DNA of 5,191 nt, from assembly GCA_013812485.1 (NCBI GenBank), contig JACCTJ010000082.1, positions 1-5,191 on the forward strand, read 5' to 3'. Position 1 is the first letter of the stretch; every line of letters starts with the position of its first letter. The notes beneath the pieces are model-generated. The model was not told where the DNA came from. It saw only the letters and a program-made list of their open reading frames with translations, and made no database searches. The DNA comes from Thermoleophilaceae bacterium (GTDB lineage Bacteria > Actinomycetota > Thermoleophilia > Solirubrobacterales > Thermoleophilaceae). The position numbers and the translations under genes are program-made. This document shows, piece by piece, positions 1 through 4,736 of the stretch.

Positions 1-97
1 GGTGTTCGGCTACCACGAGATCTTCCACGCGCTAGTGATCGCCGCCGCCGGCGCCCACTTCGCCGTCGTCGCGTTCTTCGTGCTGCCGAGCGCCTGA
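1..97 (+). CDS. Hemolysin III / PAQR-family membrane protein, C-terminal end (5' partial)
   Basis: Only the last 31 codons are in the window, read from base 2 and ending at TGA 95-97. The peptide starts VFGYHEIFHALVIAAAGAHF and ends in a hydrophobic stretch closing with VLPSA. The YHEIFH segment gives the H-x3-H pair typical of the last transmembrane helix of the hemolysin III/PAQR family (YqfA/HlyIII in bacteria, AdipoR in animals). In that family these histidines are zinc ligands of a seven-helix integral membrane protein. The bacterial members' role is poorly defined; the 'hemolysin' name is historical, and many are implicated in membrane-lipid homeostasis. The next open frame begins only 5 bases after this stop. 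Family assignment rests on a short but characteristic tail. Confidence 0.8.
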   Translation, partial: VFGYHEIFHALVIAAAGAHFAVVAFFVLPSA

Positions 98-102
98 GCG
101 CG

Positions 103-162
103 ATGACGAGGAGGCCGGACTGGGTCGCCCCCGAGCTCTTCCCCTACGAGAGCCGCTACTCG
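103..162 (+). pseudogene. Possible 5' remnant of an alpha/beta hydrolase (haloalkane-dehalogenase-like N-terminus)
   Basis: The ATG at 103 opens a peptide beginning MTRRPDWVAPELFPYESRY. This resembles the usual start of haloalkane-dehalogenase-like alpha/beta hydrolases, where a P-x-W...LFPFESR segment precedes a stretch ending near HYVDEG. Here the resemblance stops at about base 160. No HYVDEG strand, HGNP oxyanion segment or nucleophile elbow follows, and the frame runs into arginine-rich sequence and then a lipoprotein signal peptide. The ATG lies 5 bases after the hemolysin III stop, as if it had been the next gene of an operon. My reading is a gene truncated by deletion, with the open frame into the lipoprotein due to chance in high-GC DNA. 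The match is from memory over fewer than 20 residues. The alternative is a genuine but unusual N-terminal extension of the lipoprotein. Confidence 0.4.
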
Positions 163-164
163 AG

Positions 165-180
165 GGCGCGTGAGCGCGCC
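165..180 (+). terminator. Small GC hairpin just after the hydrolase-like remnant
   Basis: GGCGCG (165-170) and CGCGCC (175-180) form a perfect 6-bp stem around the loop TGAG. It sits where the hydrolase-like homology ends and upstream of the promoter-like site of the lipoprotein gene. It could be a terminator remnant for the upstream unit. There is no T-run directly after it, only scattered T's at 189-193, so intrinsic termination is doubtful. Confidence 0.25.
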
Positions 181-191
181 GCTGCGACTTC

Positions 192-220
192 TTGGCGCGT
201 TGGCATCGGTTTGGGATATT
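192..220 (+). promoter_or_regulatory. Candidate housekeeping-sigma promoter for the cupredoxin lipoprotein
   Basis: TTGGCG (192-197) and GATATT (215-220) are separated by 17 bp and each matches four of six positions of the sigma-70 -35 and -10 consensus. TATTCT (217-222) is an alternative -10. The AT-richer pocket stands out against GC-rich surroundings. It predicts transcription from about base 227, inside the frame that opens at 103, which argues that 103 is not the real start of the lipoprotein. Confidence 0.4.
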
Positions 221-286
221 CTCGCGCGCGCACAGGTCGCGCGGCCCAGAAGCGGCGTCGCGGCCGTCGTTTCGCTCTCTCAGCCT

Positions 287-291
287 GGAGG
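287..291 (+). promoter_or_regulatory. Shine-Dalgarno-like GGAGG with no canonical start codon behind it
   Basis: GGAGG is the best ribosome-binding match upstream of the lipoprotein signal peptide. The codon at ideal distance in the lipoprotein frame is ATC (298-300). Between about 228 and 340 there is no ATG, GTG or TTG in any forward frame. Either translation begins at a near-cognate codon, the base is miscalled, or the motif is a coincidence and GTG 343 is used. Confidence 0.35.
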
Positions 292-297
292 CCTGCC

Positions 298-1176
298 ATC
301 CCGCCCTCAACACCTTCTAGACGCCGGATCTCGCGCCTCGGTGTGCTCATATTCCTGCTCGCGGCTGGACTCGTGGTTCTGCCTGCCTGCGGTTCCGGGG
401 GTGGAGGTAGCGGCGGAGAGCCCGAGGTGGTGGCGATCGAGGTCTCGGGCGACGCCAAGAAGGTCGATGTGAAGGCGCCCGGGAAGATCAAGGGCGGCCT
501 CGTCCAGATGAACCTGAAGAACTCGAGCAAGGGACCGCGTGACGCGCAGGTCATCCGCGTCGAGGGCGAACAGTCCGCGGACGACGTGCTCAAGGTCATC
601 ATGAGCCAGGGAGGGCCGATCCCGGACTGGCTCCAGGACGGCGGGGGCGTCGGGGAGACCGCGCCCGGCAAGACCGGCTCAGCCACCCAGAACCTCGCGG
701 AGGGCAAGTACGTGCTCGTCGCGGCCCCGTCTGAGGACGGGGAGCCGGCGACGGCGGAGTTGCAGGTCGAGGGCGGAAGCTCGGAGGGCGAGCTGCCGAA
801 GACCTCGGCCGAGATCGTGGCCAGGGAGTACTCGTTCGAGACGAAGGGGCTCAAGTCCGGGAAGAACGAGGTCCTCTACAAGAACGAGGGCCAGGAGCTC
901 CACCACGTGGTCGGCGCGCCGATGCTGCCCGGGAAGACCCTCGACGATGTGAAGAAGTTCGTCAGCGAGGAAGGCGGCGGTGGGCGCCCATCCGGTCCTC
1001 CGCCGATCGACTTCGAGAACGGATTCACCACCGCGGTCACCGACGGCGGCATCGACCAGGTCACCGACCTCGAGCTCAAGAAGGGCAAGTATGCGCTGGT
1101 CTGCTTCATCCAGGATCGAAAGGGCGGTCCGCCGCACGTGATGAAGGGGATGCTCGCCGAGGCCAACGTGCAGTAG
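298..1176 (+). CDS. Lipoprotein with two tandem cupredoxin-like domains
   Basis: This is probably a membrane-anchored extracytoplasmic copper protein; substrate and partner are unknown. The signal peptide has a charged n-region with a twin-arginine-like SRRRISR (316-336), a hydrophobic core and the lipobox L-P-A-C, with the acylated Cys at 388-390, then a Gly/Ser linker. Two beta-rich repeats follow, about 424-765 and 799-1173. The second has HH at 901-906 and ends with Cys (1102), His (1135) and Met (1150), spaced C-x10-H-x4-M. This resembles the type-1 copper ligand set with a longer Cys-His loop than plastocyanin. The first repeat lacks all of these. The start is unresolved. ATG 103 would put about 70 extra residues before the signal peptide, and GTG 343 would remove the charged n-region. 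The ATC at 298, 6 bases after GGAGG (287-291), gives an ideal 30-residue signal peptide but is a non-standard start. The gene is convergent with ppk2. Confidence 0.75.
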   Translation: MPPSTPSRRRISRLGVLIFLLAAGLVVLPACGSGGGGSGGEPEVVAIEVSGDAKKVDVKAPGKIKGGLVQMNLKNSSKGPRDAQVIRVEGEQSADDVLKVIMSQGGPIPDWLQDGGGVGETAPGKTGSATQNLAEGKYVLVAAPSEDGEPATAELQVEGGSSEGELPKTSAEIVAREYSFETKGLKSGKNEVLYKNEGQELHHVVGAPMLPGKTLDDVKKFVSEEGGGGRPSGPPPIDFENGFTTAVTDGGIDQVTDLELKKGKYALVCFIQDRKGGPPHVMKGMLAEANVQ

Positions 1177-1206
1177 GGAGCGCCTTCGCGCGGGCCCTCG
1201 AGGCGG

Positions 1207-1941
1207 TTAGCGCCCGACCACCGCCTCGAGCTCGGCCACCACCGTCTCGGCGACCTTCACCCGCGCGTAGCGCTTCGAGTCGCCCTCGATCAGGTGCCAT
1301 GGAGCGTGCGGCAGGTCGGTCCACCTGAGCATGTCCTCGACTGCCTGCTCGTAGTCGGCTCGCCGGTCGCGGTTGCGCCAGTCCTCGCCGGTGAGCTTCC
1401 AGCTCTTGAGCGGATCGGCCTCGCGGGCCATGAAGCGCTTGAGCTGCTCGCGGGAGGAGATGTGCAGCCAGAACTTGATCAACACGGTCCCCTCGAGGAC
1501 GAGGCTGCGCTCGAAGCTCGCGATCTCCTCGTAGGCGCGTCGCCAGACCTCCTCGCCGACGAGTCGCTCGACGCGCTCGACGAGGACGCGGCCGTACCAC
1601 GAGCGGTCGAGGACGCTCATCTCGCCCCGGGCCGGCAGGGCACCGAAGAAGCGCCAGAGGAAGTGGTGGCGGCGCTCGTACTCGCTCGGAGCGGCGAAGG
1701 TGACGACGCGAACGTGGCGGGGGTCGAGTGGCGCGACGAGCCGCTTGATCGCGCCGCCCTTGCCCGCGGCGTCCCAGCCCTCGAAGAGCACGCACACCGC
1801 CGGTCCGGGCTCGTCCTCGCCGAGCACGCCGGCGAGCCTGAGCCGGAGCTCGAGCAGTCGGCGCTGCGCGGCCTCGAGGCGCTCGGCCTCCTCGTCTCGA
1901 GAGAGCGCGAGGGAGAGGTCGAGGGTGCCGAGGCGGCTCAT
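1207..1941 (-). CDS. ppk2: Polyphosphate kinase 2 family protein (single-domain PPK2)
   Basis: A 244-residue cytoplasmic enzyme expected to transfer phosphate between inorganic polyphosphate and nucleotides, thus linking polyphosphate stores to nucleotide pools. The Walker A loop is GWDAAGKGG at residues 55-63, preceded by VLFE. The Walker B-type motif is LDRSWYGRVLVERVE at 111-125, with the catalytic Asp at 112. The lid region DPLKSWKLTGEDWRNRD spans about 176-192, with its Arg/Lys residues. These are the hallmark PPK2 motifs and the length fits one complete catalytic domain. The VLDRSWYGRVLVERVE version looks closest to the polyphosphate:AMP phosphotransferase (class II) type, but AMP, ADP or GDP preference cannot be decided by eye. 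The start ATG (1939-1941) has only a weak purine-rich stretch upstream. It lies 45 bp downstream of the TetR gene on the same strand, so the two may be co-transcribed. Confidence 0.95.
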   Translation of the reverse strand: MSRLGTLDLSLALSRDEEAERLEAAQRRLLELRLRLAGVLGEDEPGPAVCVLFEGWDAAGKGGAIKRLVAPLDPRHVRVVTFAAPSEYERRHHFLWRFFGALPARGEMSVLDRSWYGRVLVERVERLVGEEVWRRAYEEIASFERSLVLEGTVLIKFWLHISSREQLKRFMAREADPLKSWKLTGEDWRNRDRRADYEQAVEDMLRWTDLPHAPWHLIEGDSKRYARVKVAETVVAELEAVVGR

Positions 1942-1986
1942 CTCGCCGAGATCATCCCAGCCTCTCGCCCGCGGATGGATCCTTGG

Positions 1987-2633
1987 CTAGCGCTCCCGGT
2001 CGCGGCCCTCGCCGCGCCGCGCCGGCGCTGGGTAGAGCGCGGCCGTCCAGGTCGCCCCGAGTAACCCGACGAGCTCGTGAGCCGAGCGCTCGCCGCTCGC
2101 GAGGTAGATGTAGCAGCAGCGCTCGGCCATCCACACGAGCGACTCGGCGGTCGACTGGGGCTCGAGACCGCGCGGCACCCCCCCGCGGGAGCGCTCACCG
2201 CGCAGGTCAGCCGCCGTCGCCTCGATGAAGCGCTCGACGATGCCGCGCCAGAAGACGCGAACCTCGTCGTCGTAGGTCGAGACCTCGGTCGCGGCGCGCA
2301 GCAGGCTTGCGTGGCGCTCGTAGAGCTCGGCCATGCCCGTGATCGCCTCGATCAGACGCTCCTCGGGCGGCCCCTCGCCGTGCCACCAGCGATCGGCCTC
2401 GCGGTAGAGGGCCTCGGTGGCTCGGCCGCGGTGGCGACGAGCAGGTCCTCCTTGTCGCTGAAGTAGAGGTAAAAGGCGCTGCGCTTGATCCCGGCCGCGC
2501 GCGCCAGGTCGTCGACCAAGATATCCTTAAACGGCATCTGCTCGACGAGCTCGAGCAGCGCGTCGCAGAGCGAGGCGCGCACGCTCTCCCGCCGCGTGCG
2601 GCGTCCATCGCGGACCTCGGTGGCATCGGTCAC
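1987..2633 (-). pseudogene. TetR-family regulator (EthR-like), interrupted by a one-base frameshift
   Basis: A DNA-binding transcriptional repressor in two frames. The N-terminal part starts at GTG 2631-2633 and carries the TetR helix-turn-helix at about residues 38-60, including LARAAGIKRSAFYLYFSDKE. After Glu71 (2421-2423) this frame drifts into Pro/Arg-rich sequence and stops near 2352. The neighbouring frame continues the expected protein with TEALYREADRWW and runs to TAG 1987-1989. Its ligand-binding half ends in SLVWMAERCCYIYLASG and LLGATWTAALYP, a pattern resembling the EthR group. Restoring one base at about 2420/2421 gives a 215-residue protein, the normal TetR length. Both halves keep good family sequence, so the lesion is recent or a sequencing error. 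It lies upstream of ppk2 on the same strand and divergent from the MerR gene. Its target is unknown; autoregulation and control of ppk2 are guesses from position. No clear ribosome binding site precedes the GTG. Confidence 0.85.
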
Positions 2634-2685
2634 CCAAGCGGCACGCCGATCGCCAGGGGGCACCCGCGCCGGCGTAGCACTCCCC

Positions 2686-2716
2686 TTGAACCTCACGCAG
2701 CGTGAGGCCTTAGCGT
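2686..2716 (+). promoter_or_regulatory. MerR-type promoter with 19-bp spacer
   Basis: The -35 TTGAAC (2686-2691) and -10 TAGCGT (2711-2716) are separated by 19 bp. This over-long spacer is the known signature of MerR-family activated promoters, where the regulator distorts DNA to realign the two elements. The -10 ends 7 bases before the ATG at 2724, so the predicted transcript starts at or within a base of the start codon. A leaderless mRNA is therefore likely, which fits the absence of a Shine-Dalgarno sequence. Confidence 0.75.
2691..2707 (+). promoter_or_regulatory. Operator palindrome for the TipA-like MerR regulator
   Basis: CCTCACGC (2691-2698), a central A (2699) and GCGTGAGG (2700-2707) form a perfect 8+1+8 inverted repeat. 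It fills most of the spacer between the -35 and -10 elements, where MerR-family dimers bind. The position and symmetry predict autoregulation of the downstream MerR gene. The divergent TetR gene could also be affected, since its start is only 58 bp beyond the left edge of the palindrome. Confidence 0.75.
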
Positions 2717-2723
2717 CGCGCCC

Positions 2724-3463
2724 ATGGAAGAGCGGCAGTGGAAGATCGGCGAGTTGGCGAGGGTCACCGGCCTGACGGTCCGGGCCCTGCACCACTACGA
2801 CGAGCTCGGCTGCTCGAGCCCTCAGAGCGCACGGGGGCGGGGCATCGCCTCTACCGCGAGGCCGAGGTCGGGCGCCTGTACCGGATCGTCGCGCTGCGGC
2901 GACTCGGGCTCGGCCTCGACGAGATCGGGTCGGTCCTCGGTGAGGGCCCATCCGATCTCTCGGCGCTAGTGCGCGAGCACGTCGGGCGACTGAAGCACGA
3001 GGTCGACCAGCGCGAAGGCCTCCGCCGCCGTCTCCTCCGCATCCTCGACGCGCTCGAGCACGCGTCCGAGCCGTCGGTTGACCAACTCATCGAGGCCATG
3101 GAGGCGATGACGATGATCGAGAAGCACTACACCCCCGACCAGCTCTCCCAGCTCGAGGCGCGCCGACGCGACCTGGGCGAGGAAGGGATGCAGAGGGCCC
3201 AGGAGGACTGGACCGAGCTGATCGCGGTGGTCGAGGTCAAGCGCGAGCGGGGGACCGACCCGGCGGATCCCCGCGTGCAGGAGCTCGCGGCGCGCTGGCA
3301 GGCGCTCGTCGAGGCGTTCACCGGCGGCGATCCCGGCATCGAGCGGTCGCTGCACTCGATGTACGAGCAGGAGGGGGTGCAGGCCGCCTCGCGCGGAGCC
3401 CTCGACGAGGAGCTGATGGCCTACGTCGGCCGGGCGATGGAGGCCCGGCCCGGGCGCGCTTAG
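2724..3463 (+). pseudogene. TipA-like MerR-family transcriptional activator, interrupted by a one-base frameshift
   Basis: A ligand-responsive regulator in two frames. The first, from ATG 2724, gives the MerR helix-turn-helix WKIGELARVTGLTVRALHHY followed by DELG, then loses sense after 2810. The second resumes at 2811-2813 with LLEPSERTGAGHRLYREAE, the expected wing of the domain (normally GLL-x-P). One base restored at about 2810/2811 yields 246 residues, close to the length of TipAL. A dimerising coiled coil covers roughly residues 75-120. From about residue 126 (MEAMTMIEKHYTPDQLSQLE) to the end it matches the TipAS antibiotic-recognition domain, including DPRVQELAARWQALVEAFTGGDP. The reconstructed TipAS part has no cysteine, unlike Streptomyces TipAL, which captures thiostrepton through one. 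The ligand is therefore unknown, and other multidrug-type ligands are possible. It has its own MerR-type promoter and probably a leaderless transcript. Confidence 0.85.
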
Positions 3464-3465
3464 GG

Positions 3466-3499
3466 CGCGCCCGCGGAGGATCCCGGGTCCGCGGGCGCG
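3466..3499 (+). terminator. Strong GC-rich hairpin after the MerR gene
   Basis: CGCGCCCGCGGA (3466-3477) and TCCGCGGGCGCG (3488-3499) are a perfect 12-bp inverted repeat around a 10-base loop, starting 3 bases after the MerR stop codon. It probably ends or stabilises the MerR transcript and separates it from the baeRF gene. Only GTTGT follows, not a T-run, so this would be the U-poor type of terminator often proposed for high-GC actinobacteria. Confidence 0.6.
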
Positions 3500-3540
3500 G
3501 TTGTCCCCGCGGCCCGGGATGTTCGGCGCACCCCGCACGG

Positions 3541-3547
3541 GGGGAGG
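3541..3547 (+). promoter_or_regulatory. Strong ribosome binding site of the baeRF gene
   Basis: GGGGAGG ends 8 bases before the ATG at 3556. It is the clearest Shine-Dalgarno sequence in the window and fixes the start of the downstream gene. A short CCCCG/CGGGG repeat (3531-3535, 3538-3542) overlaps its first bases and might fold locally, but the 2-base loop makes this weak. I see no convincing promoter between the hairpin at 3499 and this site. Confidence 0.75.
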
Positions 3548-3555
3548 AAACGTCC

Positions 3556-4701
3556 ATGCAGACCGACGAACTGACCACAGAAGGGCTGCGCCGCCTCGCC
3601 GAGCTCCGTCCCGGCGGCCGCGTGCTGAGCGTGTACCTGAACCTCGACCCGAGCGACTACGCGACGCCCGCCGCGCGCACCTCCGCGATCGGCTCGCTGA
3701 TCGACGAGGCCGGGCGCAGGGTGAAGGCCGAGGAGGATCTCTCCCACGACGAGCGCCAAGCTCTCGAGGATGACGTCAAGCGCGTGCGCGACTACCTGCG
3801 CGGGCCGAGCTTCTCAGCCGACGGGGCACACGGGCTCGCCGTGTTCGCCGCCGGAACGGCCGACCTGTTCGAGACGGTCAAGCTGCCGCGGCCGGTGGAC
3901 TCAGGTGTCCAGATCGACGACTCGCCGTGGATCGAGCCCCTGGCCGGCATGCTCTCCGTCGATCGCTGGGTCGTGCTGCTCACGAACCGTCGCAGCGCCC
4001 GCCTCTTTCGGGGAAACCGCAATCGGTTCGAGGAGATCGAGAGCTTCCGCGACGACGTGCGCGGTCAGTCCGACGCCGGCGGGGCGGAGCAGGCCCGTAG
4101 CGACCGCGCCCAGGCCGAGGAGCACGGAGAGCACCTGCGCCAGGCCGCCCACGAGGCGTTCCAGCAGTTCCGCCGCTCGCCGTTCGACCACTTCCTGATC
4201 GGCATCCCGGCCGAGCTGCACGGGTCGATCGAGCACGAGCTCCACGCCTCCCTGCGCGAGCGCATGCGGGGATTCATCGAGGTCGACGTCGAGCACTCGA
4301 GCCCCGACGACGTGGTCGCGGCGGCCTCGGAGCAGATCGAAGCCGCCGAGCGCAACCACGAGCGCGCGAAGCTCGACCGGCTGATCGAGGGCGTGGGCAC
4401 CGGGGGTCATGGCGTGGCCGGGCTCGACGAGACGCTCGCCGCGCTCAACGAGCGCCGCGTGGAGACCCTGATGATCGCCGAGGGGTTCACAGCGCCGGGG
4501 TCGCTCTCGGCGGACTCGGGCCTGCTCCATCCTCAGGTGAGCGGCACCTCACCGGTCGACGGCAGCGAGCTCGCACCGCGCGAGGACATCGTCGAGGGTG
4601 CGATCGAGTCGGCGCTGGCCCAGGCGGCCGACGTGCTCGTGGTGCGCCACCACGACGACCTGGCCGAGCACGGGTCGATCGGGGCGACGCTGCGCTACTG
4701 A
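3556..4701 (+). CDS. baeRF-type release-factor-like protein (Vms1/eRF1 superfamily, probably family 10)
   Basis: A 381-residue cytoplasmic protein related to archaeo-eukaryotic release factor eRF1 and to Vms1/ANKZF1 peptidyl-tRNA hydrolases; the likely site of action is the ribosome or peptidyl-tRNA. The N-terminal domain includes RVLSVYLNLDPSDY (residues 22-35). A middle domain begins at about 138 with VVLLTNRRSARLFRG. It is followed by a loop with GG-x-x-Q at 175-179 (GGAEQAR), in the place of the eRF1 GGQ / Vms1 catalytic glutamine loop, and a long charged helix. The C-terminal L7Ae-like domain (about 290-381) ends GSIGATLRY, as is typical. The protein contains no cysteine. The segment SPVDGSEL at 332-339 looks like a zinc-ribbon CPVDG element whose Cys has become Ser. 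The start is set by a strong ribosome binding site. The peptidyl-tRNA hydrolysis role is inferred from family; the family-10 assignment is from memory. Confidence 0.85.
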   Translation: MQTDELTTEGLRRLAELRPGGRVLSVYLNLDPSDYATPAARTSAIGSLIDEAGRRVKAEEDLSHDERQALEDDVKRVRDYLRGPSFSADGAHGLAVFAAGTADLFETVKLPRPVDSGVQIDDSPWIEPLAGMLSVDRWVVLLTNRRSARLFRGNRNRFEEIESFRDDVRGQSDAGGAEQARSDRAQAEEHGEHLRQAAHEAFQQFRRSPFDHFLIGIPAELHGSIEHELHASLRERMRGFIEVDVEHSSPDDVVAAASEQIEAAERNHERAKLDRLIEGVGTGGHGVAGLDETLAALNERRVETLMIAEGFTAPGSLSADSGLLHPQVSGTSPVDGSELAPREDIVEGAIESALAQAADVLVVRHHDDLAEHGSIGATLRY

Positions 4702-4736
4702 GGCAGGCGCTACGGGCTACCGATCGAACGTCGCGC

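Noticed and set aside
103..297. Treating the ATG at 103 as the start of the lipoprotein
   Set aside because: It would place about 70 residues of hydrolase-like then Arg-rich sequence before the signal peptide, and a promoter-like site lies inside it. Kept only as an alternative.
156..854. Long open frame on the minus strand opposite the lipoprotein gene
   Set aside because: Its translation is low-complexity Ser/Pro/Arg-rich with no family features, as expected for the antisense of a high-GC gene. The + strand frame has a signal peptide and recognisable repeats.
1177..1206. Terminator between the convergent lipoprotein and ppk2 genes
   Set aside because: Only short palindromes (GGGCCC, CCTCGAGG) and a 5-bp stem with a long loop are present; none is convincing.
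1294..2064. 256-codon open frame on the plus strand opposite ppk2
   Set aside because: It is an antisense shadow, Glu/Ala/Leu-rich without motifs, while the minus strand encodes complete PPK2 motifs.
2634..2685. A promoter for the TetR gene on the minus strand
   Set aside because: No -35/-10 pair with sensible spacing could be found. A promoter must exist nearby but cannot be placed from the sequence.
2800..2820. Programmed ribosomal frameshifting in the MerR gene (and likewise in the TetR gene)
   Set aside because: Neither site has a slippery heptamer or homopolymer run, and these families are not known to use frameshifting. A deletion or sequence error is simpler.
3501..3523. TTGTCC and GATGTT as a promoter for the baeRF gene
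   Set aside because: The spacing is only 11 bp, too short for a sigma-70-type promoter.
4702..4736. Terminator or repeat between the baeRF and DUF2254 genes
   Set aside because: GCGCTAC occurs twice (4692-4698 and 4707-4713), but it is a short direct repeat partly within coding sequence. No stable hairpin is visible.
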